Positions 12,501-23,000 of a DNA stretch of 64,000 nt are shown here, piece after piece. The notes under the pieces are model-generated. The model saw only the letters and a list, made by a program, of their open reading frames with translations. It had not been told where the DNA came from and made no database searches. Position 1 is the stretch's first letter. The number at the start of each line of letters is the position of its first letter. A program made the translations under genes and the position numbers. The stretch is taken from the NCBI RefSeq assembly GCF_042477335.2, contig NC_091254.1:100155001-100219000 (forward strand), written 5' to 3'. This stretch comes from Ovis canadensis (Eukaryota > Chordata > Mammalia > Artiodactyla > Bovidae).

Positions 12501-15500
12501 AGCCCAGGCCCCTCATGGCAGGCAGGTGCCAGTTCCACTCCAGCGGAGCTGGCTACCTACACGACGTCCACCAGGTGGAGGTAAGGGCCGGAGCTCATTC
12601 TCTCTCTGACCCACGGCCTGTGTCCTGGGGCCACGGCCCTGTCCTGGCCCCAGTGTCTCTGCTGCGCCTTACCACGTATCCAGCGAGGAGCGGGGCGTCC
12701 GCCGTCACCTTCACCCTGGACTCACAGTAGCCCCGCGTCCACTTGTCCAGTCTGTGTGGCTTTTGAGATGAGCCTTTTATTGACTAATTCATGCTCACGT
12801 GGGCCCCAGCTCGCCGGCCGTCCCAGGCTGAGGACGCAGAGCTTTCACGTCTGTTCTGGGAGCGACGGGGCTGTGGTGGCCACGTGGCCCCCACTGTCCT
12901 GCCATCTCTCATCTCATTGTCTAGTCTGTGAAGACTGGTCAGGTTGGTTAAACACAGCCTCTGACGCTGTGTGCAGAGGTCAGGAAGGAGGGGCGCAGGG
13001 TGGGTGGTGGGGAGCAGGGGCGTGGGTGAGGCCTCGTGGCTTCTGGGGACACTGCCCGCTGCTGCCCGCCCACGTGGGACACCCCTTCTCTGAGGGCCTG
13101 GCCTGCACTCCTGGAGGGAGCTTTGGGGCCTCGTTCTGGTCAATGGGGGCCATTGCCCGAGTCCCTGTCCTCACTTAAGCACGTTCTTCCCCTCAAGTCC
13201 TCCCTAGCATCCCCAGCCTCCCTCCACAGCTGGGTGGTCTCTGCCCCACTTACCGCCCACATAGGGGTGGCTGGCTCGTGACATTGGTCGCAAAGCGCCA
13301 AGGAAGGAGGGGAGGCCTCTACGATGTGGGGACTGGCTTGGTCACACCGAGCTGCTGGGAGGTCCGGAAGGGTCTCCCACCAGGAGAGGTGCCTCCCTGG
13401 AGGCACGGGGCTGAGGCCCTCTCCCTGACCTCATCCAGCAGCGGGCGCTGGTCAGCTTGGTCCGTTACCTCCCCCTGCAGGGAGGCTGCGTCACCCACCA
13501 GCCTCTGCACCTGACCTGGCAGAAGACCAGGCGGGCCAGGAAGCATGCACTCGGGAGGTGCAGCTGCCCGGCTGGGGGCACAGTGCTGGGTGCGGGTGAG
13601 GGCGGGGCTGGGCAGGTGTGGGCACCTCGCTGCCTCTCTGCTTGCAGGTGACCTGTCACTCCCCGAGCGGTGGGTGTCTGCTGAAGGTGAAGAGTAACAC
13701 TTGCTACTGCTGCGACCTCTATGACTGCCAGGGGTGAGAGGCTGCAGGGCAGGGCAGGGGGCACGGGCCCGAGGCCTGGGCAGGCGTGTTGGTGCGGTTC
13801 TCTGGGGAGGGGCTGGCGGCAGGTGCAGGACTCGGGGGTGTTTCAAAGCCGCATGCCCTACCCCCCGCCCGAGGCTGGAAGGGTTGTTCCAGGGATTGGT
13901 CCAGCCCCTAGAGGCAAATCTCAGCTCTGTGGAGATCGCCCCCTGAAGCCTAGGACCCTGGAGTTTTGGGCCCGTGCGGGCCCAGTGGGGCAGTATGTCC
14001 TGCTCTGCTCAGAGGCCTGGGGCATTCCCGGGTGAAAACGGCCTCGGGGTCCGTTGCCTGCTGCGTCTCCCTGCGGAGGGCCCCGCCCCGCCCCGCCCCG
14101 CCTGCCCGCCCGGGCAGCGCCTCTGCGGCTCCAGGTGATGTGTGCCCCTCGCCATGCAGTGCCCGGAGCCCCACCGTTTATCACGAGTTCGTGGGCGTCG
14201 GCGCCTGCCGGGACGCGCTCCATCTCTACTGGCTGCTCTGGGCCTCGGCCGTGCTCAACGTCCTGGGGCTGCTGCTGGGGGTCGTCACTGCTGCCATCCT
14301 GGGGGCCTTCAGGGATGCGGTGAGTGCGCCTGCCCCTGCCGGGCTGGCCGCAGCCTCGGCCCTTCAGCCTGTCCTCCCTGAGGTGGGAGTGTCCTTGAGG
14401 CGTGAGCGGCCTGAGCCCGCTCAGGGACAGAGCGGGACGTGGAGCCTGGTCCCCGATGGCCTTGCCATGTCTCCCTGGCCTGAGGCCTGCGGAATTCCAG
14501 CGCCTCCGCCCCATGGGTCCGGGGCTTGGGCCTACACTTCCCCAGGCACAGGTGACTCCGTGTGCGTCCCCAAGAGCCTGCCTGAGTGTCTGGGCGGCTC
14601 TCCCCATGGCTGGCCTCCTCCCTTGAGGACTGGCTTTTCCAGGCCATGTTTTCAAGCGGAGCCCACAGGGCACCTCCCACAACCGCCCCCATCCTCGGAG
14701 GTGCCGCACGTGAGGCCCCCAGTACCCGGGAGCGCCCACGACCGCCTGCACCAGCAGCCACGCTCCCATCACCCAGCTTTAGAGAAAAGGCAGTGTGGAC
14801 GCACCTCCAAATGGGCCCCCGTGGCACAGACCCCAGCGCCTCCCCAGCTCAAACAGCCGATAGGCGGCTTGTTACCACTGACCCGGAGACTGGCCATTGC
14901 CCGCATCTCTCAGCTTAGCCTGGAGCCTCTCAAGAGCTGTGACATGTTTCTGGAAGGTTTCCTGACCCCAGGCGAGTCCTGGGAGACCATGGGAGACCCC
15001 GGTGCTCCCGTAACCTCCCTTCTCCCTGGCTCCCACCCTGGACCCTGCAGACCCCAGGCCCAGCTTCTGCTTGGTCACAAGGCTCGGCAACCAGCCAGTC
15101 CTCTTGCCCCTGGGCTGGCCAGGGTCTGTGGGGCCTTCTAAGGGGGCTTCTCCTGCAGGTCAGAGTGTTCCCCTGGCAAAATCTCCCAGGACAGGGAGGT
15201 TAGCCTCGATAGGTGCTCAGTGTCTGGTTCCGGGCCCTGCGAGCCTGGTGGAGGCAGCTGGTCTGTCCCCAGGGACCGTGGTCAGCCCGATGGGCTTCCC
15301 AGAAGGGGTCCTGTGCCCACTGAGTTTGTGACAGAACCTCTGCAGCTTCCCTGGGGAATATGGCAAACCACCCCCCCCCCCCCCCGAAAGGCCGCTGGTC
15401 ACACAGGAGGCGCCTGTGTGTGAGCTGTGTGCTGGACAGCTTCCTCTCGCAGACCTAGAGCTCCGGGGTGTTGGGAGAAGCAGGCAAAGTGGCTCCTTAG

Positions 15501-18500
15501 AATTTACACCTGTGAGTGGGTGCTCTTGTAAGTGTGGTGCACCTTATGATTGAAGAATCTCGTTAAATGGAGACACTTCACTCGCCACCTGAAGGTCTCT
15601 GCTGCCAGGACCCTGGAGGCAGGTCCCAGGTGAGCTTTGATTCCATCAGAGGGAGGCCCACGGGAGGCCGTGGACTGTCACCTGGGGACTCCACAGGATG
15701 ATGGCTGTCTCCTGCATGACCGCTGGACGGGGCTCTCCAGAGCCAGGCTCGGCCGACACATCTCCATCCTCTGCGGCAGGTCCCGCTGGCCCAGCTGGCC
15801 TACGGCGCGTCCACAGCGCCTCGGGTCCTCTATGACCCTGCCCAGCAGATCCTAGCCTGCTCAGGCGTCCGCCCCGGGCCCCCAGCCGTCCCGACCTGCT
15901 CGTCCTACCCACTGCCTCTCCAGGTAGGCCGAGCGCCCTGGCTGGGGCGGGTCTCACCCCACGAGCAGCCGCCCCAGGTGGGACCCGGGGTGGGGGGGCT
16001 TGGGCTGAAGGTGTGCAGGGGTCTGTGGCTCCCCCTCCTGGTTAGGTGGGGGAGGTGCAGCTGGTGTAGACCAGCAAGGGGGCGGGATGACATGGGGGGC
16101 GTCCCCAGGCCCCTCGCAGGACGTTCGACAGCCCCGGGGATGCGTTTTGGGTGTCCTTTGCTCCTTGTGGCCCTGGAGACCCAGCCAGCTGACGCTTCAG
16201 GGCCTCAGCTTTCCTAATCCCCATCCGGGTCCCCTGGAAGTTGGCTGCAGTTTCCTGGCCAGACTGACCGGGTGGGCCAGCTGCCTGGCCCCCGTGACAT
16301 GCCAGAGTCCCCAGGTGGCGCCTGTGGGTTTCCAGCCTCCAGCCTTTCCTCACCCTCAACAGCGGCTACCACGCAGGCTTCACTCTCACACACCTCTGGA
16401 GGCCTTGGGGTGCTGTGGGAGGAGGCGTGTGGGGTGAAGCCTTGCTCATAGAGCAGCATCGCTGGACCACCCACCAGCCACCAGCGCACCCCCAGCGTGA
16501 CGGCCCAAGTGCCCTCGACTGTTGTCCTGTGGCCTTGAGGGGCAGAGGGCCTCCGTTTCGAGGGGGTGGTCTTGGCACATCCTCTGGCCTGTACCGATGA
16601 CGACGAGGGCCTGATAGCTTTCACCAGCAGCACGTGTGGGGCACAGTTCCATGCACAACAGTAATCAGACCCCAGGGAGATGCCGTGTGTGCCTCGTCAG
16701 GAGGAGGAGGACAGATGGCTGCCCCCAGCTCTGCCCCCAGCGCAGGAGGAAAGGCACTCTGCAAGTGTCCGTGCAGTCGCTGGCAGTGGAGAACACTCCT
16801 GCCTGACAGAGGGAGCGAGCCGCTGCTGGGAGCTGTTCTGAGCAGTTAGTCAAAAGAAAACTCACAAAAGGGAACTCACCTTCCTGACTCCCTGGGCTGC
16901 CTGATCAGGAAATGCAGGAATAAGGACCCACTGACAATCAACTCACATCCTGTAATGAAGGGCCTTGCACGCTGTCACTAAGGGCCTTACATCCAGTAAG
17001 TAAGGGTCTCGCATCCTTTACTAAAGGACTCTTTGTCTGCCCTCCTGACGGCGTCACCTGTGTGAGCAGAGCCTGGTTTGCCTCTGCGCTGTGGTGGCTT
17101 CCTCCCTGGTTCCTGGTAGTTTCTTGTTTCCTGGCGGTTTCCTCTGCGGTCCCCACTGGTTTTCTCTGCGGTCCCCACTGGCTTCCTCTGCGGTCCCCAC
17201 TGGCTTCCTCTGCGGTCCCCACTGGCTTCCTCTGCGGTCCCCACTGGCTTCCTCTGCGGTCCCCACTGGCTTCCTCTGCGGTCCCCACTGGTTTCCTCTG
17301 CGGTCCCCACTGGTTTCCTCTGCGGTCCCCACTGGCTTCCTCTGCGGTCCCCACTGGTTTCCTCTGCGGTTCCCACTGGCTTCCTCTGCGGTTGGTGTGG
17401 TTTACTCCCTGCTTCTCTCAGCGGCTCGTTTCCAATGAAGAACAGAGCACACACGTGCGCAGTGGGAGCGGGGGTCCCCACAGACCTGAGAGGATGTTCT
17501 CTAGAGATTTCCTCTGTCATCCGAGGTCAGAAAGAAGTGTGAATTTGAGAGAGAGAAAGCAACAGAGGTGGGCAGGGGCCCAGGGCCCTTGGATCCTAGA
17601 GCCCCCTTAGAGGGTCTCCAGGAGGAGGGGCAGGCAGGCGGGTGCCCCCTGGCCCTGGGCTCCTGATGGGTGGAGTGCAAGGACCCACGCAGCCCCACTG
17701 CAGGCCAGAGCCTGCATGCGCTCACTTTGTCCCGTCACAGAAGGGGTTGCTTTCTTTACTTACTTAATGTTGGTTTTAATCAGGCATTTCTAACCCTTAG
17801 AAGTTAAGAAAAAAGAGAGAAATTTAAGAGGTTTGTTGGCTGGTGGAAAAAAAACTGGAAGTTTTATTTGTTTAAAAGCTGTGCCGTGCCCCAACATTCT
17901 CTTTGCAGGATCGCTTGGCATCTAGGTGTGTTAGTGTGGGTGGTCCTGAGACGCAGAGCCAGTGGCGTGTCTGCACAGAGGAGACACACAGAAAGATGTA
18001 TTTATAGATGGAGGCGGCACACGGACAGACTCACAGGGAGAGAAACGAGAGCTAGAGGAAGAGAGCCTGAAATCTGTAGGGCAGGCCGCAGGCTGGAGCC
18101 CCGGGAAGAATGGGTTTGTGACTGAAGGCACCTCGAGGCGGGATTCCCCCTGCTTGGGACCTCAGGCATTCCTCTTCGACTGATCGGATGAGGCCCAACT
18201 GCAACAGAGAGTGTAATCTGCTGGTCCACATGCTCATCACAGCTACAGAGCACCCTGAGGATGACATCTAGACGGCAGTGTGGCGCCTGGGCACTGCCCG
18301 CAGTCTAGCCAAGTTGGTGCATAAAATTAGCCATCACACACTATGGAGAACGTTGGTGTTCCTGGTTTCCCTTAACATACGGAGCTTGAGTGAGCCCGGG
18401 GCCCCAAACGAGCTGGGCAGCCTTTCCCTGGGGCAGGGTTCACGTGTCCGAGCGTCCAGTGGCAGGTGGTCGACGGCCACCCTTCTGGGTGTTGAGACCA

Positions 18501-18823
18501 GTGTCCCGCAGGCGCAGTGGGGGCCCCCCGGGGCTGAATCAGGGCCTTCTGTGGCCCCTGGGAACTCAGCCTCATCAGGAAGCAGTCACCGCCTACGGGC
18601 CTGGGCCTGGGGGCTGAGCCCAGGTGGGCTCTGAGGGGCTCCCGCGGGCTGAGGACGCTTTTCTGTTTGATTGCAGCTGCCCGGTGGCTTCGCGGCCTCA
18701 CCCGGCTCCGACCTCCCTCTGCCCGAGGACTCGCAGCCTCAGTCCAGCTCCAGCTGCCGGCACCCCATCAGCGTCCCCACCCACCTCCTCGCTGGGGAGA
18801 AGCCCCCTCCCTACACACCGTGA
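3367..18823 (+). CDS. TMEM255B: TMEM255B, coding exons 2-9 (5' partial)
   Basis: Eight exons at 3367-3506, 5873-5935, 12040-12129, 12500-12580, 13648-13733, 14160-14319, 15780-15923 and 18677-18823 join in phase into 302 complete codons plus a stop. The product is a four-pass membrane protein of the TMEM255 (FAM70) family, whose molecular function is not established. Seen: a basic RRKK cluster before TM1 (exon 2), a short loop with the N-glycosylation sequon NVT, TM2 (end of exon 2 into exon 3), TM3 (exon 4), a cysteine-rich loop carrying a CYCC motif (exons 5-6), TM4 (exon 7), and a proline-rich tail ending in PPPYTP. Exon 2 starts at codon position 2, so the initiator exon (about 20 residues by comparison with the human protein) is left of the window. 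All introns are GT-AG. GAS6 lies convergently downstream. The family call rests on recognised similarity along the whole length. Confidence 0.93.
3507..5872 (+). other. TMEM255B: TMEM255B intron 2
   Basis: Intronic sequence holding one BovB 3' fragment (5014-5605, - strand). No other feature recognised. Confidence 0.7.
5014..5605 (-). mobile_element. BovB LINE fragment, 3' end
   Basis: In reverse orientation this matches the 3' part of the other BovB copies in the window, including the shared stretches around caatgagtcaactcttcgca and ggactggttggatctccttg. It is 5'-truncated at about 5605, just after the aaaataaagt segment. It is clearly more diverged than the copies at 51 and 61 kb, with several small indels, which suggests an older insertion. 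Confidence 0.85.
5873..5935 (+). CDS. TMEM255B: TMEM255B exon 3 (TM2)
   Basis: A 63-bp symmetric (0,0) exon encoding [19 protein letters not shown] and QM, the second membrane segment and a charged turn. The acceptor follows ccttgttttcctttgccggc and the donor is gtgaga. A very G-rich tract starts about 25 bp inside the next intron. Confidence 0.93.
5950..6310 (+). repeat. G-rich low-complexity tract with degenerate repeats
   Basis: Almost pure G-rich sequence on the + (sense) strand, with tens of runs of three or more G, beginning about 15-25 nt after the exon 3 donor. The right half has a clearer tandem structure (gggggctgggctgggtggg repeated). It would satisfy standard G-quadruplex patterns many times on the pre-mRNA strand. 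Confidence 0.85.
7175..7360 (-). mobile_element. L1 LINE remnant, left part (split by BovB)
   Basis: The + strand reads as the antisense of the L1 ORF2 3' region (gtttattcaagtcctttcc, ttcttgatggtgtcctttga). The same L1 resumes at 8727 after a BovB insertion. Old and diverged; the left boundary is approximate. Confidence 0.75.
7361..7370. repeat. Target-site duplication, left copy
   Basis: tttcagtatt here equals 8717-8726 exactly and flanks the BovB between them. Confidence 0.8.
7371..8716 (-). mobile_element. BovB LINE, 5'-truncated, nested in L1
   Basis: This holds the 3' end and the C-terminal half of the reverse transcriptase of a BovB (RTE-clade) element on the - strand. The two RT motifs FIDYAKAFD and YADD are recognisable, but frameshifts and stops split the reading frame into pieces (about 8162-8716, 7933-8208, 7467-8000). 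The 3' terminus shows the (agttc)-like short repeat at 7371-7390. Exact 10-bp direct repeats at both edges define the insertion. Confidence 0.92.
8717..8726. repeat. Target-site duplication, right copy
   Basis: tttcagtatt, identical to 7361-7370. Confidence 0.8.
8727..8868 (-). mobile_element. L1 LINE remnant, right part
   Basis: This continues the L1 interrupted at 7360: aatgaagtccatttaacc, then ttcttttgttgcttatgttt and ccaaggtcattaagatt are antisense L1 ORF2 3'-region sequence. The right end is close to the start of the Bov-tA SINE. Confidence 0.75.
8869..9076 (-). mobile_element. Bov-tA type SINE
   Basis: The reverse complement carries the tRNA-derived head, the ggagaagg-like middle and the BovA tail shared with the 3' end of BovB (tcagacacgcctgaagca; catggggtcacacagagt on the - strand). 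About 200 bp, moderately diverged. Confidence 0.82.
11320..11965 (+). repeat. 34-bp GC-rich minisatellite (about 18 units)
   Basis: The unit core is ggcgaggacccaggggaggt followed by gccgtggggytcca; matching positions recur at exact 34-bp steps (for example 11355 and 11389). Central units are nearly identical and differ mainly by c/t in the last block and c/t in ggYgagg; edge units are degenerate. The unit lacks stop codons in most frames, so long spurious open frames arise on both strands. Confidence 0.95.
12040..12129 (+). CDS. TMEM255B: TMEM255B exon 4 (TM3)
   Basis: A 90-bp symmetric exon for the third membrane segment, [17 protein letters not shown], followed by [10 protein letters not shown]. 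The acceptor is tctgcttccag and the donor gtgagt. A 34-bp minisatellite ends only about 75-85 bp before the acceptor, so the branch point must sit in that short gap or in the repeat edge. Confidence 0.93.
12500..12580 (+). CDS. TMEM255B: TMEM255B exon 5 (extracellular loop)
   Basis: An 81-bp symmetric exon encoding [19 protein letters not shown] and LHDVHQVE, the first part of the large loop between TM3 and TM4, with one cysteine. The acceptor is ttccctgcag and the donor gtaagg. Confidence 0.92.
13648..13733 (+). CDS. TMEM255B: TMEM255B exon 6 (cysteine-rich loop)
   Basis: An 86-bp exon starting at a codon boundary and leaving two bases (gg) for the next exon. It carries six cysteines in 28 codons ([16 protein letters not shown]), presumably disulfide-bonded in the extracellular loop. 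The acceptor is tctgcttgcag. The donor gtgaga sits in a run of four g, and only the cut after 13733 gives a GT. Confidence 0.92.
14160..14319 (+). CDS. TMEM255B: TMEM255B exon 7 (TM4)
   Basis: A 160-bp exon completing a Gly codon across the junction, then encoding a loop with a conserved [10 protein letters not shown] stretch and the fourth membrane segment ([20 protein letters not shown]). The acceptor is gccatgcag and the donor gtgagt. The residues just after the junction (ARSPT) are the least certain part of the join. Confidence 0.9.
15780..15923 (+). CDS. TMEM255B: TMEM255B exon 8 (proline-rich cytoplasmic tail)
   Basis: A 144-bp symmetric exon encoding [11 protein letters not shown] and then [13 protein letters not shown] and [11 protein letters not shown], matching the family's cytoplasmic tail. 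The acceptor is ctctgcggcag and the donor gtaggc. Confidence 0.92.
15924..18676 (+). other. TMEM255B: TMEM255B intron 8 (last intron)
   Basis: Contains a 22-bp minisatellite (17112-17400) preceded by a degenerate series of agggcctt-like segments (about 16950-17030). The remainder is unremarkable. Confidence 0.7.
17112..17400 (+). repeat. 22-bp pyrimidine-rich minisatellite (about 12-13 units)
   Basis: The unit is ttcctctgcggtccccactg plus gc, at exact 22-bp spacing (17171, 17193 and onwards). Variation is almost only gc/gt at the unit end. The core unit contains no AG dinucleotide, so the sense strand over the array is a long, AG-poor, pyrimidine-rich stretch inside the last intron. Confidence 0.95.
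18677..18823 (+). CDS. TMEM255B: TMEM255B terminal exon 9 with stop
   Basis: The acceptor is gtttgattgcag; 48 codons then TGA at 18821-18823. The tail is serine/proline-rich and ends GEKPPPYTP, so it retains the C-terminal PPxY motif, a recognised ligand for WW domains of NEDD4-family ubiquitin ligases. The middle of the exon diverges most from the human tail as I recall it; only the last dozen residues align clearly. Confidence 0.92.
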   Translation: MPGGFAASPGSDLPLPEDSQPQSSSSCRHPISVPTHLLAGEKPPPYTP

Positions 18824-20040
18824 TGCAGAGGGCGTAGATGGGAAGCAGTAGTTTGGTCTGTTCAAAGCAGCCCCCTCCCCACGGTGGCCGCCTCCTGGAG
18901 ACCCTCCTGCAGACCCTCCTGCAGACCCCCCGGCTCATCTGTGCAGGAGAGGCCAGGACCATGCGTAGGACCCCAGTGGTGAGGCCACTCCGCCCGCCCC
19001 CGCCCCCCCCCCCCCGTGAGACCACACCCCCAGCTGAGCTAAAATTCCCGCTGGAGGGGCGGGGCCTCGCCGCTTACAGAGCAGTTATCTTTCTCTTCCG
19101 CGCTCCTCACCCGTCGTCGTCATGCACCATACCGAAGGGAGTGTGGCTGTGCGCGGTGAGGGCCGCTTCCCAGCAGACGTGCTGTTCCCAGGGAGGGCAG
19201 GGCGGCCACCCTCAGCGCGGCCCTCCTGGTGCGCATCTGCCCAAGGGAAGTCCTCCCGGCTTGAGTATAAGCTCCGTCCACGGCCTGGGCAGGCCGGGGG
19301 TCCGCGTGGGCTCTGCTCCAGTGGTGTCCTGGGGTTGGGGGGCGGCGAGCTCCTGGGGCTGCGTCTGTCTGACTGTCAGCCCCCGGGGTGTCCAGCAGGG
19401 CCGGGTCTGCCTCTCGGCGGGGAGACCCCACGTGGGCCCCCAGCTGCAGCGCAGGCGCCCCTGAGATGCCGGCTCTCTGCTGAGAAACCCCTGCAGGGGC
19501 CGCCTGGGAGCAGCTGTGCCCGCGGCCAGACACGCCTGGGAAGCAGGTGAGCGCAGGCCTCGAGCTGCTGCAGGCCTCGAGCTGCTACAGGCCCGAGTCC
19601 CCGCTTACAGCCCCAGGAAAGGGGGTGGGGAGGAGCGGGGGCGGGGCGGGGGGAGGGGAGGTGGCCGGGTCAGCAAGACGCGGTCTCCGGCGCCCCCTAC
19701 CGGCGGGGACGCAGTTCCGTCCAGCAGACCCGGTCCAGCCCCACGTTCAGGACGGTCCTTGCGGCTCCCTCTTCCGAGCTGTGGATGCGTCCCTACCGCA
19801 GGAGGGACCCGTGCAGTGGCCCCGGGGTGAGTGGGCAGGGCGGGGGGGGAGGGGCACGGACTCCCTGGCCCTCTCCCCCCCGTCCGCCGTCAGCAGTGTT
19901 GTCTACCGGAAAGAGGTACATCGCTTCATTGAAAACATTTTCTTGCTGAAAAATACCTAAACAACCACAATAGTAACATCAAAGTCCACTGATCAGCAGT
20001 CACTATACAACTATGATAATAAAGAGTTTGAGACATCACA
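18824..20040 (+). other. TMEM255B: Probable TMEM255B 3' UTR
   Basis: Sequence after the stop codon with no other gene signal. The first canonical AATAAA on the + strand after the stop is at 20018-20023, which would give a 3' UTR of about 1.2 kb. A poly-C run lies near 19000-19015. The extent is inferred from the signal only, and later signals (24800, 26003) cannot be excluded. Confidence 0.4.
20018..20023 (+). terminator. TMEM255B: Candidate poly(A) signal for TMEM255B
   Basis: AATAAA in an AT-rich patch 1.2 kb after the stop codon. No strong GT-rich downstream element is obvious, so this is only a candidate. Confidence 0.35.
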
Positions 20041-23000
20041 GGAATTACTGAAATGGGACACGGAGACACGAAGTCAGCAAACGCTGCTGGGAAAGTGTGC
20101 CAGCAGGCTCCCCCAGCTCAGGGTGGCCGCAAACCTTCAGTCTGTAGCAGCAACAAAAAGGGCAGTGTGTGCAAACCGCGGTCGAGCGAACACGCCGGTG
20201 TTTTGTCAGATGTGGGCTTGCGAGCCCCGTGTTGCGGGTGGGCCCAGCCCAGCGCTGGCCTTGTGGCCTCTGCGGGCAGGACGCGGCCCCACCCCAGACT
20301 GTCCTGGAATTTCAGCTCCAAAGGTTGCAAACCCAGCAACCTCATCAATTTGGAATTTTAGCTCAAAGTCATTGTGACCAATCCTGTTAATTCTTTGACT
20401 CGCTTAGGGCATATTGTTAAAAAACAAACCCAGCGAAGTTTAGGCAGAGTAATTCCATCGGCTGCGATGGACCCTGTGGCCGCTGAGAAGCAGTGTGGAG
20501 GCTTTGAAATGTCCTTCACTTGGCTGGCTGGCTGGCTGAGGACTTAGCCTCTCTGCAAAGCTGTCCCTTCTGGGGGCGTCATGTCACGATGGCAGGCGTT
20601 TGGGGCCTGGAGAGGCTGAGTGTACGCCCTGAGCCCCAGGGCGGGTGCCCCCGTGCCCAGGGCGGGCTCTTGCAGGATGAGTCTGGCCCAGCCCTGAGAC
20701 TTGGGCAGGTCATTTTCCACCAAAGAAACCTGGTTTGAACATCACATGACACAATGGCGTTTGAGAGGAGACTTCACAGGGCTGTGTTTCCCTGCCTAGA
20801 CTGCAGAGAACACGGAGACTGCTCTGTTTCTGAGGCTCACAGGGACCAAACGGGCCTTGTTTAGGGCGAGGAAGGTCGTCTTACTACGCACGATACTCAA
20901 CAGCCCCTTCGGGTCCCCAGCTCTGCTCCAGCCCAGCAGGTGCCCCTGCGGTCTGGGTGCTGGGCAGGGAAGGACGAGGGCGTCCGGACCGCAGCTGGGG
21001 ACGAACTGCCGTCCTCTCCCTAACGTGAGCCATCCTCATCACAAAGGCAAGGAGACAAACTCCTGACTTTGCAAAAGTTACACATATAAATTTAGGGGCT
21101 TTTCATAAAGAGTTTCATAGTCACGGAGACGTTTATTTATGTTGAGGAGTATGTCAGGGTGTTGGTCTCAAGCCAGGAGTCATCGAGTGACCCCAGTGGG
21201 CTGAGGACCAGGGCCCAGCTCCTCCCTCCCCACTGCAGGCACGCCTGGCTTCCTGCCGTCCAGGGGAAGCGGCCAGGAGCCCCCTCCCCAGCCCCGCCAC
21301 GTGTGTCTGCTCACTTCGCCTCATATCAGGCGAGGTCCTGTCGCCCTGCCTTGCCTCGTGGCATCTGTCCCCGCTTACTGGGGACACCTAGTGGACTTTG
21401 CAGGCACTTAGGGCTCTGCGTGTGTGGTGCCCAGGGGCCTGCTCGGGATCAGGGCGTGCCCATCCAGTTGCCCTCCCCGCTCGCCGTCCTGCATGCATCA
21501 AAGAGCGACACCGACCACACCTCACAGTCCTGTAGGGACAAGAGCTCCTTGGAGCCAGAGGGACTCCAGGAGTCCTTCCTGTCCGGGGATCCTTAATTTC
21601 ACGTACTCGGTGTTTTGGGTTCAAAGTGCAGAGACAAGTGATGTGTAAACGCCTGCAGCCGTGTTGCTTGAACGTGAATTCTGGGCGCAGGGCTGTGGGT
21701 CAGCACGAGGGCCTCCTGGTCTGCCTACAGCCGCCTTGGGCTCCGTGTTGCGGTGTGAAAGCACCTTTACGTGCCCATTGTCATTGCTCCTGGAAGTGTC
21801 GGTCATGGTGGGGATGCTGCCTGATCCCAGGAGCTTCTGCGGCCGCGAGGCTAGAGCCACTGGGGGGAGGGCCTGCCTCCCTGGAGCCCTGGCGTTGGCG
21901 CCAGCGCAGCTGCTCCCCTGCGGGGCACCGGCATCCTGCCCTTTGGGGGCATCTGACCTGGTGCCCACCCTGCCAGGCAAGAGCAGGAGAGGAGAGGAGA
22001 CAGGACGTCAGGGCCGAGCCCCAGAGCTGCTCTTGTGAGGGGTCGGCCCAGCGCTTCCAGAGGGAGGGGCGCCACACCTGAGCAGAAACCCCGTGTCCAC
22101 GGGCTGGGCGGTGCTTGAGACCAGGAAGTTCTCTTTCCTCTCCGCCTTTGGTGCCCTGTCCCGCCCCCTCAGTTTCTGCACTCGGATATGAGCCCCGAGC
22201 CAGGGGTGTCCTGGAGCCAGAAATCCCACCGCTGACTCCCAGGCCTCTGGCTTCCTCAGTGGGTAACGGCAGAGCTCAGCGCAGGCCTCTGCTGGGGTCT
22301 GACCAGGGCTCACCCCTTGCGCTGCCCGAGGTCAGGATGTCCACCGGCCCTGCGGACCCATCCGGGGCTCCACAGCAAGAGCCTCATCCACCCAGAGTTT
22401 AAGAACCGAAGTGTTCAGCGCAGCCAGGGGTCTGCGGTCCACGCAGTGGTTCCTAGATGCACACGTGGCTGGACAGGGAAGACCTTGGTCCGGGGCTGCA
22501 GGGGGCGAAGGCGCAGCCGCTGGAGCAAGCAGCAGGGCGGTTGCAGCCCTGCAGCAAACCTGCGCCCCAGGTCGTGGGCTGACCTTTGACCTCGGACACG
22601 ACCCCGGGTGGGGTCAGCGGGTTCAGCATTTCCCCAGGCTGTCCACACCTGCGTCTCCCGCCTGTGCTGTCTGCCCTGCCAGGTATTTCCATCTCGCCTG
22701 GAGCTAACAAAAAGTATCAAACGCCAAAGCCAGCAATTTTGCTCTTGCCACAAAAACGTCTCTATCCCGCAGCCTAGCCATAAAGAATGTGAACAATTCA
22801 GCCCTCTCCCCGGCCCCTGGGACTCCCTCCTCTGCACACCCCGTGTGCCCCCTCCTGCCTCCAGGCTGCAGGGCAGCTCCCCCGCCTGGCACACAGCACC
22901 TGCCCCGGCCTGGCCTCAGCGTGCTCCAGGCGCCCCTCCCGGGGACCATTTCCGCCAAGGCCTCCCCAGCCCAGAAGGCTCTCCCTGGGCCTGATGCCCG

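Larger units (their letters stand above)
12130..15779 (+). other. TMEM255B: TMEM255B introns 4-7
   Basis: Introns 12130-12499, 12581-13647, 13734-14159 and 14320-15779. They are GC-rich unique sequence. The only simple repeat noted is a poly-C run near 15367-15384. No additional exon is supported. Confidence 0.65.

Noticed and set aside
16938..17610. Repetitive open frames over the 22-bp array
   Set aside because: Same cause: a stop-free tandem unit in an intron, with no domain and no start context.
18838..19960. Possible extra gene downstream of TMEM255B (open frames of 137-208 codons)
   Set aside because: Low-complexity, GC-driven frames with no family signature; the location fits the TMEM255B 3' UTR.
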